From: a virus
Strand: one strand, 5' to 3'
IMG/VR virus record: IMGVR_UViG_3300049846_002234
Span: 1-54,940 of that record
DNA length: 54,940 nucleotides
Positions 7,700 through 16,231 of the stretch are shown here, piece by piece. The notes under the pieces were generated by a model, which had not been told where the DNA came from, did not search any database, and saw nothing but the letters and a program-made list of their open reading frames with translations. Position 1 is the stretch's first letter, and each line of letters starts with the position of its first letter. Made by a program: the position numbers and the translations under genes.

Positions 7700-7958
7700 A
7701 GGCGCACTCAGATCTCGTGTGTTCGAGGGCTGGGCGCCCCGGATGGGGGTGATGTGCCTGGCCCAGCTCGACACCGGGCCACGGCCGTTCCTGCCGATCG
7801 CCCAGGCCGGCCCCGACGGGACGTGGGTGGGGTGGCTCTTCCCGCTCATCCCCACCGACGATGCCTCGCAGGATCTCCGTATCGCCGGCCACAGCCCCGC
7901 CGCTCGCCGCGCCCCGTGCTACTGTAAGGTCGCGCTCGCCGCCTTGCGGCAGCTCTGA
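7686..7958 (+). CDS. Hypothetical protein
   Basis: A 90-residue protein overlapping the end of the terminase nuclease gene by 14 bases, with GGGGAGA upstream of its ATG. It is beta-rich and Trp/Gly-containing (DGTWVGWLFPL) with a C-terminal Cys pair (CYC). No family recognised. The position between terminase and portal is usual for small packaging or head genes. Confidence 0.6.
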   Translation: MASTKGALRSRVFEGWAPRMGVMCLAQLDTGPRPFLPIAQAGPDGTWVGWLFPLIPTDDASQDLRIAGHSPAARRAPCYCKVALAALRQL

Positions 7959-7971
7959 GGAGTCGCACCCT

Positions 7972-8430
7972 ATGAAGATCAGCCTTTCCGACGACCTGAT
8001 GGACGCCTTGGCGGCGCAGCTCCGTCCTGGGCAGGACATCACCGCCCTGGTGGAAGCGCGCCTCGCCCAGCTCCTGACGATCCCCCTCGGCCACCCCTTC
8101 CTCGTGCTCAGTCACAGTGACCTGGACGCGATCGGGATGGCAGCGGGCCGCACCATGCCCCCGCTCTCTGCCGCGCAGATCATCGCCTACATCGAACGGC
8201 TCGGCCGGGTCCGTCTCGGCGACGTGAAGATCGAGTTCTCCGTCGGCCACCTCGAGGAAATCGCCCGTCTCGCCGCCCGCGAAGGGCAGGATCCCGCGCA
8301 GTACATCGGCCGGGTGGCCGCCACGATCCTCTCGCAGTTCTTCCGCAGCCCGGCCATGGCAGGGGAAATTCCCTCAGTGCGTACGGTGGAGTACCTGGAG
8401 GGAGCGCCTGACGCGCCCGTTACGGCATGA
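7972..8430 (+). CDS. Hypothetical protein with a ribbon-helix-helix-like N-terminus
   Basis: 152 residues; ATG at 7972 follows GAGGAG. The N-terminus (MKISLSDDLMDALAAQL) has the short-strand-then-helices look of a ribbon-helix-helix DNA-binding protein, but the spacing was not verified. The rest is helical (HLEEIARLAAREGQDPAQYI). It may be a packaging or regulatory protein; a small terminase subunit is one option, since none was otherwise identified. The stop overlaps the next ATG (ATGA). Confidence 0.6.
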   Translation: MKISLSDDLMDALAAQLRPGQDITALVEARLAQLLTIPLGHPFLVLSHSDLDAIGMAAGRTMPPLSAAQIIAYIERLGRVRLGDVKIEFSVGHLEEIARLAAREGQDPAQYIGRVAATILSQFFRSPAMAGEIPSVRTVEYLEGAPDAPVTA

Positions 8431-8933
8431 GCCACAACGCGGTCCTCTACCAGATCTTCCAGTGCCAGACCTGCGGCACGGCGCGGCGGCGCCCCCACCA
8501 GATCGGGGATGCGCCCGAGTGTTGCAACGCCCCCATGAAGTGGCGCCGCACTGCGACGATGATCGACCCTCCAGCGCCCCGCTTCGGACAGGCGCCCAGC
8601 ATCGACTTCCGCAACACCAGCCCGATCGAAGTGCCCATCGGGGCCAACGGGATCCGTTTCGAGTCGCTCCATGAGCTCCGGCAGTTCGAGAAGGAGAGCG
8701 AGGCGCTGGCGGCTGAGGGGATCGGGCAGCCCTACGTCATCCGGGGCTACTCCCAGAACAAGAGCAACATGAACGTCAACACCCTGGGCACGGTTGAGGA
8801 AGCCCCTCCACCCTCCTTCACCGACGCGAAGGGACGGCCACGCTTCAAGGTGACCCAGGGCACGGTCGATGAGACGATGGGCCCAGGCGCGTCCGAGGAT
8901 CTCGCCTCGGCGCTGCCCATGGATCCGATCTAG
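8427..8933 (+). CDS. Zinc-ribbon hypothetical protein
   Basis: 168 residues. The N-terminus has CQTCGTA followed 15-20 residues later by ECCNAPMKW, a zinc-ribbon arrangement. A middle part (GIRFESLHELRQFEKESEALAAE) is helical, and the C-terminus is low-complexity with Pro, Thr and Gly. It is placed directly before the portal gene and coupled to the gene upstream by ATGA. Proteins of this plan are common in phage head modules; function unknown. Confidence 0.65.
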   Translation: MSHNAVLYQIFQCQTCGTARRRPHQIGDAPECCNAPMKWRRTATMIDPPAPRFGQAPSIDFRNTSPIEVPIGANGIRFESLHELRQFEKESEALAAEGIGQPYVIRGYSQNKSNMNVNTLGTVEEAPPPSFTDAKGRPRFKVTQGTVDETMGPGASEDLASALPMDPI

Positions 8934-8945
8934 GCGGAGCGGCGC

Positions 8946-11072
8946 ATGCCTTCGTACTCTCCTGCAGGGTTCCACGACTTCCCGGTGATGTCGGATGACG
9001 CGCTCAACGGGCGGGATCCGCGCTACAACTCCCGTCTGATGGGGTGGTTGGACGAGGCGATCGCCGAGGGCGACGGCTTCATTCAGCAGGATCCGAACTA
9101 CAACCGCATGGCCGAGGGGATGGCGTACGTCTCCGGCGACCACAAGCTAGGGTTGCAGGGGATCGCGCCGGGCACGCTCGGCGACATCGAGAAGTTCTCA
9201 CTCAATCTCTGCCGGCGGGCGGCACAAGCCCACGTCTCAGCGCTCACCGATCTCAAGCCGACCTTCGGGTGGCGCTCGCTGAACCCCAAGTACGCGCCCA
9301 CCGCCGATCTCCTCAACAAGCTGACGATCGCGTGGTACCTGAACAACATGGCGGATGTCGCCTTCGCCGACGTGATGAAGATCGCCTGGGCGTGTGGCAC
9401 GGCCGACATGATGATCGAGTGGGATCACCAGAAGCAGGATCACCTGGTGATCGCCAAGGATCCCCGGGACACCCTGCCGATCCGGCCCTCGCGCTACGGT
9501 GGGGTCCAAGCCTGGCAGGGGGTGATCTTCCGCGAGGTGCATTCGGTGAACGTGCTGCGGGACATGTACCCGCACCACGCAGGGTACATCGTCCCCACGG
9601 CTGACGGGCTGCTCGCCTCGATCAAGGGGCTCTTCCAGCGCATCGCACCCCCCATGCAGTCTCCCGGTGGGGACACCCTCTCAGGGCTCTCGGGCATGCC
9701 GCGTGGCGCCGGCCCGGTGCGTTCGGGGGATGTCCTCTACTACCGCTGCTATCTCACCGATCGCAGCCGCAACCTCAAGAGCACCCCGGTGGTCGTGGGC
9801 GACCCGACCAAGCCGTGGGCGTACACGGTAGAGCCGGGCGATCTCCTGTACCCCAACAAGCGTCTCATCATCCGCACCGACCGCGCGGTGCTCTACGACG
9901 GCGGGGCGCCGTACCTCCACGGGCTCTACCCATTCGTGCGCTTCATGCCCTGGCGCCTGCCCTGGTTCTTCTTCGGGCAGTCGGCACTCGCCGATCTCAT
10001 CCCGGTGAACGATGCGATCAACCGTCTCGGGCGTGGGGTGCTCCTGGGGCTCGAGCAGTGGCTCAACCGTTCGACCGTGATCGACACCAACGCCGTCGGG
10101 GAAACGGCGGCCCGGGTGTACAACGCACGCCGGCCGGGACAGAACATCAAGCTGCGCGGGCAGGTGATCGATGTCGAGAAGGCGTTCCGGCCGATCGACG
10201 GGCCACAACCACAGGTGCTGGCGCTGGCAGGCACGACCCTCACCGAGCTCACCGCCCGGTTTGAGTCACTCGCTGGCACCGGCAACCTCGAAGCCCTGCA
10301 GCAGCTTAAGCAGCTCCCCGCCGAGGGCACGATCGAGAAGTTCTACCAGGCGATGACGCCTGAGCTGCGTCTGGAAGGGCGCATGTTTGAAGCGTTCCTC
10401 CGCGACGCCAGCCAGCAGATCCTGCACAACAGCCTGCAATTCCAGACCTCCGCCAAGCGCATCCACATGCTGGGGGATGCCGGGGCGACCCTGGAGGACT
10501 TCGATCTCGAGCCTGGCACGCTCCTTCCGGCGATGTCGGCGACGGTCACCGACCCGATGACGGGGATGCCGGCGCCCAACCCCGACTACGACCCCGCCTT
10601 CGACAGCACCATCCCCCGGGACGTGCGCGCGAAGGCAATGGCGAAGCTGATGGCGTTCGTCGTGGCGCCCAACTCGGTCCTGGCCTTCAACGCCCAGGAA
10701 GAGAAGATGATGGACTTCCAGCTCGCCCGCATGGGGTACCTGGACATCTGGACGCTCATGGAACGGCTGGAACGGCCCAACATGGGGGCGCCGCCGCCGA
10801 TCCCGCTGCCGCCGCTCAAGCCGCCGACGACGCCAGAGGAGCTGCAGGAAGGGCTGATGTCCGGGCGCTTCGTCCCCAACCCGACCCAGCCGGGGACGGT
10901 GCTCGAGATGCGGTCGCCGCTCACCATCACCGAACGGCTGATGGCCCAGCAGATGCTGGGGATCGGCATGACGCAGAACCCGGCCGGCCGCAAGGCGACG
11001 GGCGGGGATTCGCCCAAGGTCGAGGAGAAGGACGGCGGGAGCCGGACCACCGTCACAGAAAGCGAGAAGTAG
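8946..11072 (+). CDS. Portal protein
   Basis: 708 residues, the size of podovirus-type portals. It has the portal pattern: N-terminal helical domain, central ADLIPVNDAINRLGRGVLLG and LEALQQLKQLP segments that fit the stem/clip and long helix, and a Pro-rich then acidic C-terminus. The order terminase, portal, scaffold, capsid supports the call. It would form the dodecameric ring through which DNA is packaged and ejected. GGCGGAGCGGC lies just before ATG 8946. Confidence 0.85.
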   Translation: MPSYSPAGFHDFPVMSDDALNGRDPRYNSRLMGWLDEAIAEGDGFIQQDPNYNRMAEGMAYVSGDHKLGLQGIAPGTLGDIEKFSLNLCRRAAQAHVSALTDLKPTFGWRSLNPKYAPTADLLNKLTIAWYLNNMADVAFADVMKIAWACGTADMMIEWDHQKQDHLVIAKDPRDTLPIRPSRYGGVQAWQGVIFREVHSVNVLRDMYPHHAGYIVPTADGLLASIKGLFQRIAPPMQSPGGDTLSGLSGMPRGAGPVRSGDVLYYRCYLTDRSRNLKSTPVVVGDPTKPWAYTVEPGDLLYPNKRLIIRTDRAVLYDGGAPYLHGLYPFVRFMPWRLPWFFFGQSALADLIPVNDAINRLGRGVLLGLEQWLNRSTVIDTNAVGETAARVYNARRPGQNIKLRGQVIDVEKAFRPIDGPQPQVLALAGTTLTELTARFESLAGTGNLEALQQLKQLPAEGTIEKFYQAMTPELRLEGRMFEAFLRDASQQILHNSLQFQTSAKRIHMLGDAGATLEDFDLEPGTLLPAMSATVTDPMTGMPAPNPDYDPAFDSTIPRDVRAKAMAKLMAFVVAPNSVLAFNAQEEKMMDFQLARMGYLDIWTLMERLERPNMGAPPPIPLPPLKPPTTPEELQEGLMSGRFVPNPTQPGTVLEMRSPLTITERLMAQQMLGIGMTQNPAGRKATGGDSPKVEEKDGGSRTTVTESEK

Positions 11073-11075
11073 CTG

Positions 11076-11312
11076 ATGGCCAAGCGTCCTATGCCCAAGA
11101 CGCCCGCCCCTTCTGCCCCGCCCAAGCTGTCGCGGGCGGCCGAAGAGGTGCTGCGCGACAACAACACCGCCGTGGAGCGGTCGTACGGCAGCAACAGCGT
11201 GGTCGGCTATCCCCTCAAGGTGGACTACGCGAAGGCGCTGCGCGACCCCCGGACGATGCGCCCGCCCAAGCAGGGGGACATCGAGCTCCCCAAGGAACGG
11301 CGGAAGAAGTAG
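11076..11312 (+). CDS. Hypothetical basic protein downstream of portal
   Basis: A 78-residue protein with a Pro/Lys-rich start (AKRPMPKTPAP) and a Lys/Arg-rich end (PKERRKK). It lacks TM segments and cysteines. It begins 3 bases after the portal stop. Probably a minor head protein or packaging accessory; no family recognised. Confidence 0.6.
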   Translation: MAKRPMPKTPAPSAPPKLSRAAEEVLRDNNTAVERSYGSNSVVGYPLKVDYAKALRDPRTMRPPKQGDIELPKERRKK

Positions 11313-11316
11313 CGCC

Positions 11317-11520
11317 ATGCCGCTTCCAACCGCCGACGCCCAGCTCCAGCAAGCGCTGCTGCACATCGGGGAAGGACGGGATCTCTCGTCCCTCTTCGAG
11401 GGGCTACATGCGACGCGCCACACAGGGCCGGTCACGCTCGTCCTGCACCTCAAGAACGGCGTCCCCAAGGCGGTTGACGTGGGTACCTTCCAGCGGATCC
11501 GCTTGACACCCTCCACGTAA
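11317..11520 (+). CDS. Hypothetical protein
   Basis: A 67-residue protein with a small alpha/beta plan (QLQQALLHIGEGRDL; VTLVLHLKNGVPKAV). It is the last gene before a terminator-like hairpin at 11583-11616, so it may close the terminase-portal subunit of the operon. No recognised domain. Confidence 0.55.
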   Translation: MPLPTADAQLQQALLHIGEGRDLSSLFEGLHATRHTGPVTLVLHLKNGVPKAVDVGTFQRIRLTPST

Positions 11521-11582
11521 TCAGGCAGGCTGATCCGCAATCAAGGCTTTCGCGGGGCGCGCACCAGCGCCACCCCGCATGC

Positions 11583-11616
11583 GGCCGGCAGGGGTTACAC
11601 CATCCCCTTGCCGGCC
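11583..11616 (+). terminator. Terminator-like hairpin before the scaffold/capsid genes
   Basis: GGCCGGC at 11583-11589 and GGGG at 11591-11594 pair with CCCC at 11604-11607 and GCCGGCC at 11610-11616, with a 9-base loop and one bulged base, followed by CTTTG. The stem is strong but the T tract is short. A second, weaker inverted repeat (GCGGGG with CCCCGC) lies just upstream. It sits in the 119-base gap between 11520 and 11640, which otherwise holds no gene. Confidence 0.6.
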
Positions 11617-11639
11617 CTTTGTGCGTACAGGACCGGATC

Positions 11640-12011
11640 ATGGCTGCACCCGCGAATCTCACCGACTACGCCGGCCGCAGTGGTCCCTCGTCCATCCTCG
11701 ATGGCCCGCCGCCGCACCCCCAGCTCCAGTCGCCGATCAGCGGTGCGCTGGGCGGCCCGATGGGCCCGCCGACGGCCCGGCAGCTTCCGACCGAACAGAT
11801 CCTCGCCCTGATGCAGAGCGGCTCTTCGATCGGGGACATGCTCGACACCATGGCGCAGATGGCACCCGACATCGCGCCCGATTTCGCGGCGTGCAAGGAG
11901 CTTCTCCAGCGCGCCCTCGCCAAGCTGATGACAGCAGGAGGCGGCCTGACGCCCCCCGGTCCCGTGTTGGGGCCAGTCCCTGGGGTCACCCCAGGGGCGC
12001 GGATGGGGTGA
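11640..12011 (+). CDS. Hypothetical Pro/Met-rich protein before the scaffold
   Basis: 123 residues. ATG at 11640 (MAAPANL) is preferred to the GTG upstream because that would lie in the hairpin stem. The N-terminal half is Pro/Gly/Ser-rich and probably disordered; the C-terminal half is helical (IAPDFAACKELLQRALAKLM). It precedes the scaffold-like gene and may be a head-assembly factor. No family recognised. Confidence 0.6.
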   Translation: MAAPANLTDYAGRSGPSSILDGPPPHPQLQSPISGALGGPMGPPTARQLPTEQILALMQSGSSIGDMLDTMAQMAPDIAPDFAACKELLQRALAKLMTAGGGLTPPGPVLGPVPGVTPGARMG

Positions 12012-12026
12012 GCAGAGCCTTCGGCG

Positions 12027-12038
12027 CTGATCGATCAG
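12027..12038. repeat. 12-bp palindrome CTGATCGATCAG
   Basis: A perfect 12-bp palindrome in the 46-base gap before the scaffold-like gene. It could be a protein-binding site or chance. Confidence 0.3.
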
Positions 12039-12057
12039 GGAAAGCACAACACGCACC

Positions 12058-12822
12058 ATGGCCAATCCACAGGTTCAGGCCCAGGGCAAGGAATTTGTCG
12101 CTGGTGTCCTGCAGCACCTCCCGGATGCGCTTCGCGCGCAGATGGAGACCTTCCTCGCCACGCCAGACGCCACCGCCTTCGTCACTGAAGTCGGCAACGG
12201 CGCTCTTCGGCAGGCGGACTACTCCCGGCGCATGAACGAGGTGCAGGATTCGCACCGCGCGCTCAAGAAGTGGCATGGTGAGCTCACCGATTGGGTGGCG
12301 ACCATGCAGGCGGGGGATGCCGCGCCTCTGGCTCCTGCGACGGGGACCGCAGCGGCCGCGCCCACCGTGACCGCCGGCGTGTCGCCCGACGACGTGCGGC
12401 AGACGATCAACCAGGAACTCGGCCGCCGCGAGGTGTACTTCGCGGCCTTCACGGCGGAGGCCGTGCGGCTGGCCCAGGACCACATGCGGATGTTCGGGGA
12501 GACCCTCGACATCAACACGCTCCTGCAGCACCCCCGCCTCGGCGAGCTGCGCCTGGATGGCGCCTACGCTGAGGTGTTCAAGGACAAGTTGGCGGCGCAC
12601 AAGGCGGCGGCCGATGCCAAGGCGCGTGAAGCGCTGGAGGCGGAGATCCGTGGCAAGGTGCTCGCAGAAATTCGACAGCAGCCGGCTTCCGGCGGCCTGC
12701 CGTACGTCCTCGGCGAAAGTTCGACGCTCGACGGTCTCACCCCCACAGGAGAGACTGCCAAGCCGTTCGATCCGAACGCTGCGCTGGCGATGTACGAAGG
12801 GCTGGTCGGCGCCAAGGCTTAG
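12058..12822 (+). CDS. Scaffolding-like protein
   Basis: 254 residues, immediately before the major capsid gene. It is highly charged, Ala/Glu/Lys-rich and mostly helical (EVFKDKLAAHKAAADAKARE), with a flexible Ala/Pro/Thr middle (residues about 90-115). The C-terminus holds a conserved-looking FDPNAALAMYEGL. This matches the composition and place of phage scaffolding proteins, which nucleate procapsid assembly and then leave. No protease domain was seen, so the scaffold is probably released rather than being a protease fusion. Confidence 0.75.
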   Translation: MANPQVQAQGKEFVAGVLQHLPDALRAQMETFLATPDATAFVTEVGNGALRQADYSRRMNEVQDSHRALKKWHGELTDWVATMQAGDAAPLAPATGTAAAAPTVTAGVSPDDVRQTINQELGRREVYFAAFTAEAVRLAQDHMRMFGETLDINTLLQHPRLGELRLDGAYAEVFKDKLAAHKAAADAKAREALEAEIRGKVLAEIRQQPASGGLPYVLGESSTLDGLTPTGETAKPFDPNAALAMYEGLVGAKA

Positions 12823-12863
12823 AAGCGCCAGGGCGATCCCCTCGGTGCGTGTGAGAGGACACC

Positions 12864-13922
12864 ATGCCGTTTTCCCCGCAGCTCGATGAACTGAACACCG
12901 TCACCCAGAAGATGATCATGCCGGGGACGGCGGACAACTACTTCCGCTCCGGCCCGCTGATGTCGAAGCTGAAGACCCGCTTCAACCGGCGCTGGAACGG
13001 CCCGCAGATCCAGGAGAACTTCCTGTACGACGCCCCGAAGGGCGCCGCCTACGCGCGAGGCGGCAACTTCGGGCCGCAGACCCGCAAGCAGACCAAGACG
13101 GGCCTGCTCTTCAACGCCCGCTACTACCAGATCTCGGTGGTGGAATACCTCGAGGACATCGAGGTGGAGCTGGCCGGCCCGCAGGCGGTGTTCTCGACGG
13201 TGCGCCAGGATCTGCGCGAGGCGGCGCTCGCTATGTCGGCGATGCTCGAGATCGCGGCCTTCCGGCACGGTCAGAACGTCGGCAGCGACAATCGCTCGCT
13301 CGAGATCAACGGTCTCGAAGAGGCGATGACCGACGGCAGCAACCAGACGTGGAGCGGCAACACGTTCCCGAGCTACGGCGGCCAGACCCGCACGGGTGTG
13401 GGCAGCGCCCTCAACAGCCCGACGGGCTTCATCTCCAACCCGTCGAACGCGACGATGAGCTACCGGCTCCTCACGCACACCTACAACTCGTGCGTGCTGG
13501 GCAGCCAGTACCCCGACACCGGCATCACGACGAACCGCTGCATGGCGTTCATGAGCGAGACGTTCCTGCCGCACCAGCTCGTGGACACCAAGGATCCCGA
13601 GATCGCCTTCCCCGGCCTGAAGTTCCAGAACGCGACGATCATGCAGTCGCAGTACTGCCCCGGGCAGGACGGCGTGAACGACGACAACATCGGCAACTAC
13701 AACGCGGCGGGTGAGACGTTCTGGTGGCTGAACTTCGGTCCCCAGGGCGACGACGCGCACATCCGGCTGTGGATCGCGCAGTCGCCCAAGTTCGCCTTCG
13801 GCTTCACCGGCTTCAAGGGCGCGCAGGACAACAACACGCTGGTGGGGCAGACGCTCTTCGCCGGCACCATCACCAACCGCATGCCGCGTCTGCACCGGAC
13901 GATCTACGGCATCACCGGCTAA
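12864..13922 (+). CDS. Major capsid protein
   Basis: 352 residues, directly after the scaffold-like gene and followed by a strong hairpin, as expected for the most highly expressed gene. The sequence shows HK97-fold type features: an N-terminal arm, a spine-helix-like stretch (VRQDLREAALAMSAMLEIAAF) and a beta-rich C-terminal part (NTLVGQTLFAGTITNRMPRLHR). Codon use is strongly C-ending. It would form the icosahedral shell. No N-terminal cleavage site was identified. Confidence 0.85.
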   Translation: MPFSPQLDELNTVTQKMIMPGTADNYFRSGPLMSKLKTRFNRRWNGPQIQENFLYDAPKGAAYARGGNFGPQTRKQTKTGLLFNARYYQISVVEYLEDIEVELAGPQAVFSTVRQDLREAALAMSAMLEIAAFRHGQNVGSDNRSLEINGLEEAMTDGSNQTWSGNTFPSYGGQTRTGVGSALNSPTGFISNPSNATMSYRLLTHTYNSCVLGSQYPDTGITTNRCMAFMSETFLPHQLVDTKDPEIAFPGLKFQNATIMQSQYCPGQDGVNDDNIGNYNAAGETFWWLNFGPQGDDAHIRLWIAQSPKFAFGFTGFKGAQDNNTLVGQTLFAGTITNRMPRLHRTIYGITG

Positions 13923-13929
13923 CCGGCCC

Positions 13930-13965
13930 GGAGGGGGTGGGAGCCTGACTTCTCCCACCTCCCCC
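13930..13965 (+). terminator. Terminator hairpin after the major capsid gene
   Basis: GGAGGGGGTGGGAG (13930-13943) pairs with CTCCCACCTCCCCC (13952-13965) over 12 of 14 positions with an 8-base loop, followed by TTGCC. It lies in the 97-base gap after the capsid stop. The T tract is poor, so it may be partial termination or 3' end protection of the capsid message. Confidence 0.6.
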
Positions 13966-14019
13966 TTGCCATCATCAGGGGGTGTGGCGCGAGCCTGACC
14001 CCAGGCAGGAGACAGCATC

Positions 14020-14583
14020 ATGAGCAACGGACAGGGCCGCTACCAGAACCAGTACCTCCCCAACGGCGGCAACCCCGCCGACACCAACATCGCCATCGCC
14101 TCGTTCCGGTACGCAGGCGCGATCGGCACCTTCTTCTCCTACAAGCAGAAGGACGCCGATGGTGTGTACCGCCGCAAGGTGTACATGCTGGTCAAGACCA
14201 ACGCCACCCTCGCCACCGCGCCGGAAGATGGCGGCGTGGCCTGGTGGAGCGACCAGGACACCTTCGAGGTGACCACGCTGGCCACCAACCGTGGTCGCGT
14301 CGCCGGCGTGTTCGTCAACGTGGCGAGCGTCTCGAGCGTCTGCTTCATCCAGATCCTCGGGCGTCACCCGGGTGTGCGCTTCGTCGGGGCGCCGACGGCC
14401 GCGCCTTCGGCTGCCGGCCTCATCGTGGTGCCGTCGGCCACCGCTGGTCAGGCGGATGCCTTCCCGGCTGTGCCGGGCGCGGGCTTCCCGGTCTACCTGC
14501 CGGAGCTCGGGCTCACTGTCGGCACCGCCACCGGCAACTACGCGCCGGTCTACCTGACCATCGGCGCCAAGTGGATGGCGTAA
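14020..14583 (+). CDS. Head protein, decoration-like
   Basis: 187 residues, next gene after the major capsid and bracketed by hairpins on both sides, implying separate expression control. It is beta-rich, with a Gly/Pro/Ala-rich segment (APTAAPSAAG) and a C-terminal beta pattern (GFPVYLPELGLTVG). Position and composition suggest a capsid-decorating or head-completion protein. No specific family recognised. Confidence 0.6.
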   Translation: MSNGQGRYQNQYLPNGGNPADTNIAIASFRYAGAIGTFFSYKQKDADGVYRRKVYMLVKTNATLATAPEDGGVAWWSDQDTFEVTTLATNRGRVAGVFVNVASVSSVCFIQILGRHPGVRFVGAPTAAPSAAGLIVVPSATAGQADAFPAVPGAGFPVYLPELGLTVGTATGNYAPVYLTIGAKWMA

Positions 14584-14598
14584 AGGGCTGCCTCCGAC

Positions 14599-14664
14599 GG
14601 GTGCGTGGTGCGACGCACCCAGAGGAGCAGAGAGGGGCGCGGGGACAGGTTGCACTGTCCCCGC
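14599..14664 (+). terminator. Tandem hairpins ending in a rho-independent-type terminator
   Basis: Two perfect stems occur in the 107-base gap. GGGTGCGT (14599-14606) pairs with ACGCACCC (14613-14620). GCGGGGACAG (14639-14648) pairs with CTGTCCCCGC (14655-14664) with a 6-base loop and is followed by TCTTCCTC. The second is the best intrinsic terminator in the window. Confidence 0.75.
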
Positions 14665-14690
14665 TCTTCCTCGCCCTGTGAGGAGACATC

Positions 14691-15005
14691 ATGACCATCG
14701 ACAAGACGGCTTCTGCCATCCCGTTCCACGACAAGTCCGCCGATCGCCTCCGCAAGACGTTCAAGTTCAGCGGCCCGTCGAGCTACGCGACGGGGGGCGA
14801 CGCGATCAATCCCGGCACGGAGCTGGGCATGTCCCAGATCCACTGCTGGCTGGGCAACATCGTGAGCAACGGCACGGTGGTGCTCGTCACCTTCTACGAC
14901 GCGGCCAACAAGAAGCTCAAGTACTTCGACATGGCCGGCGCCGAGATCTCCGCCGCAACCAACCTCTCGACCTACTCCGGCTACGCCGAAGTGATCGGGC
15001 GGTAG
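14691..15005 (+). CDS. Hypothetical head protein
   Basis: 104 residues, with GAGGAG before the ATG. Beta-rich (TVVLVTFYDAANKKLKYF) with no TM or Cys-pair motif. It begins a new segment after the terminator at 14664 and precedes an adaptor-like gene, so a structural role is likely. No family recognised. Confidence 0.6.
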   Translation: MTIDKTASAIPFHDKSADRLRKTFKFSGPSSYATGGDAINPGTELGMSQIHCWLGNIVSNGTVVLVTFYDAANKKLKYFDMAGAEISAATNLSTYSGYAEVIGR

Positions 15006-15022
15006 TTCGCTGAGGTCCGTCC

Positions 15023-15988
15023 ATGCCCACGCTCGGTGAGGTGATCGCGGAAGTGCAGCTCACAGCGGCTGCCGTTCCGTCGTTGCTCATCCGGTCGTGG
15101 GCAAAGGACGTGTACGCCCAGCTCTGCGCGGGCAGCCGTTGGGGCTGGCAGCGCAAGACGGCCACGGTGCGTGTGTCCGCGTCTCGATCCCTCGCGGCGG
15201 TGTCCCTCACCAGCGGGCAGGCGGCGATCACGAGCGCGGCGCTCTTCCTCGCGGCCGACGCCGGCCGGCAGCTCTGGCTAGGCATCGGCGAGCCGGTCGT
15301 GACCATCTTGAGCGTCACGGACGCCTCCAACGCGACTCTCACCGCCAACTACGACGGGACGAGCGGGGCGCGCAGTGCCGAGGTGTTCACGGCGTACTAC
15401 CAGCCGGGGAGTGACTTCCAGCAGTTCGTCGGCCTGACGGACCTGGGGAATCAGCGCCCGCTGCCCTTCTGGCTCACCCGCGAACAGGCGCGTCTCTGGG
15501 ATCCCAGCGGCGTCATCGCCGGGCAGGCCCGCGCGCTCATCGCCGAGGAGCATGTGGCGCCGTCTGTGGGGGTGCGCCCGCGCATCCGCTACAGTTGGTG
15601 GCCCCGGAACACGGTCGGTGGCACCTACGAAGTGCGGTATCTGGCCGGGCCGCAGGTGGCGACGCTCAACGAAGAGACGGAGATCCCAGGGGTACTCGCC
15701 GACCACCTCTACGTGCTCAAGGATGGGATACTGGCGCGGTGTGCCGCCTACCCTGGCACGCCGACGACGAAGAACCCGTACTTCAACCTGACCCTGGCGG
15801 AGCGCCTGGGGACGCAGTACGCCGTCGGACGGAAGGATCTCAGCATCGTTGACGACGATCAGGGACCGTCCCAGATCATCGACAGCATCGACTGGCGCTA
15901 CGTCGAGCGCGGCCTCAGCGGAGATCAGGCGTACCAGTTCTCGGACGCCTCTGCCGCCGGCGTCATGGGCAGTTCGTGGTACAACTAG
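15023..15988 (+). CDS. Head-tail adaptor-like structural protein
   Basis: 321 residues. The helical start (LIRSWAKDVYAQLCAGSRW) followed by a beta-rich middle and a C-terminal helical part resembles gp4-like adaptor proteins that dock below the portal in podoviruses. Two more proteins of similar plan lie at 26696 and 27409. A central beta insertion (about residues 55-115) makes it longer than the usual adaptor. Confidence 0.55.
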   Translation: MPTLGEVIAEVQLTAAAVPSLLIRSWAKDVYAQLCAGSRWGWQRKTATVRVSASRSLAAVSLTSGQAAITSAALFLAADAGRQLWLGIGEPVVTILSVTDASNATLTANYDGTSGARSAEVFTAYYQPGSDFQQFVGLTDLGNQRPLPFWLTREQARLWDPSGVIAGQARALIAEEHVAPSVGVRPRIRYSWWPRNTVGGTYEVRYLAGPQVATLNEETEIPGVLADHLYVLKDGILARCAAYPGTPTTKNPYFNLTLAERLGTQYAVGRKDLSIVDDDQGPSQIIDSIDWRYVERGLSGDQAYQFSDASAAGVMGSSWYN

Positions 15989-16002
15989 GCAGGAGCAGCG
16001 AC

Positions 16003-16227
16003 ATGGACAGCATCTTCCAGAACCCGATCGCCCCCACGCCCGACCCCAAGAGCGGGCACGAGGGCACGCGCGGCGGCTTCGATCTCCCCGACGGCCAGAA
16101 GGAAACGCCCGGCCTCGAGATCGGCACGCTGCCCACGCTCACCAGCGTGAAGGACGCGCCCGGCGCTAGCAGCACCGGGAGCGGCTTCGACGTGATCGCG
16201 CACCACAAGGCCGGCCTCGAGTTCTAG
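16003..16227 (+). CDS. Hypothetical small protein, disordered
   Basis: 74 residues; ATG at 16003 follows AGGAG. Rich in Pro, Gly, Ser, Thr and Asp throughout (TPDPKSGHEGTRGGFDLPDG), so probably unfolded alone. Small proteins of this type often act as linkers or minor head proteins. Function unknown. Confidence 0.55.
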   Translation: MDSIFQNPIAPTPDPKSGHEGTRGGFDLPDGQKETPGLEIGTLPTLTSVKDAPGASSTGSGFDVIAHHKAGLEF

Positions 16228-16231
16228 CGCC

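Noticed and set aside
11503-11534. TTGACA followed by a small palindrome, as a sigma-70 promoter for the capsid genes
   Set aside because: No sequence resembling TATAAT occurs 16-18 bases downstream, and the hexamer lies inside the coding end of 11317-11520.
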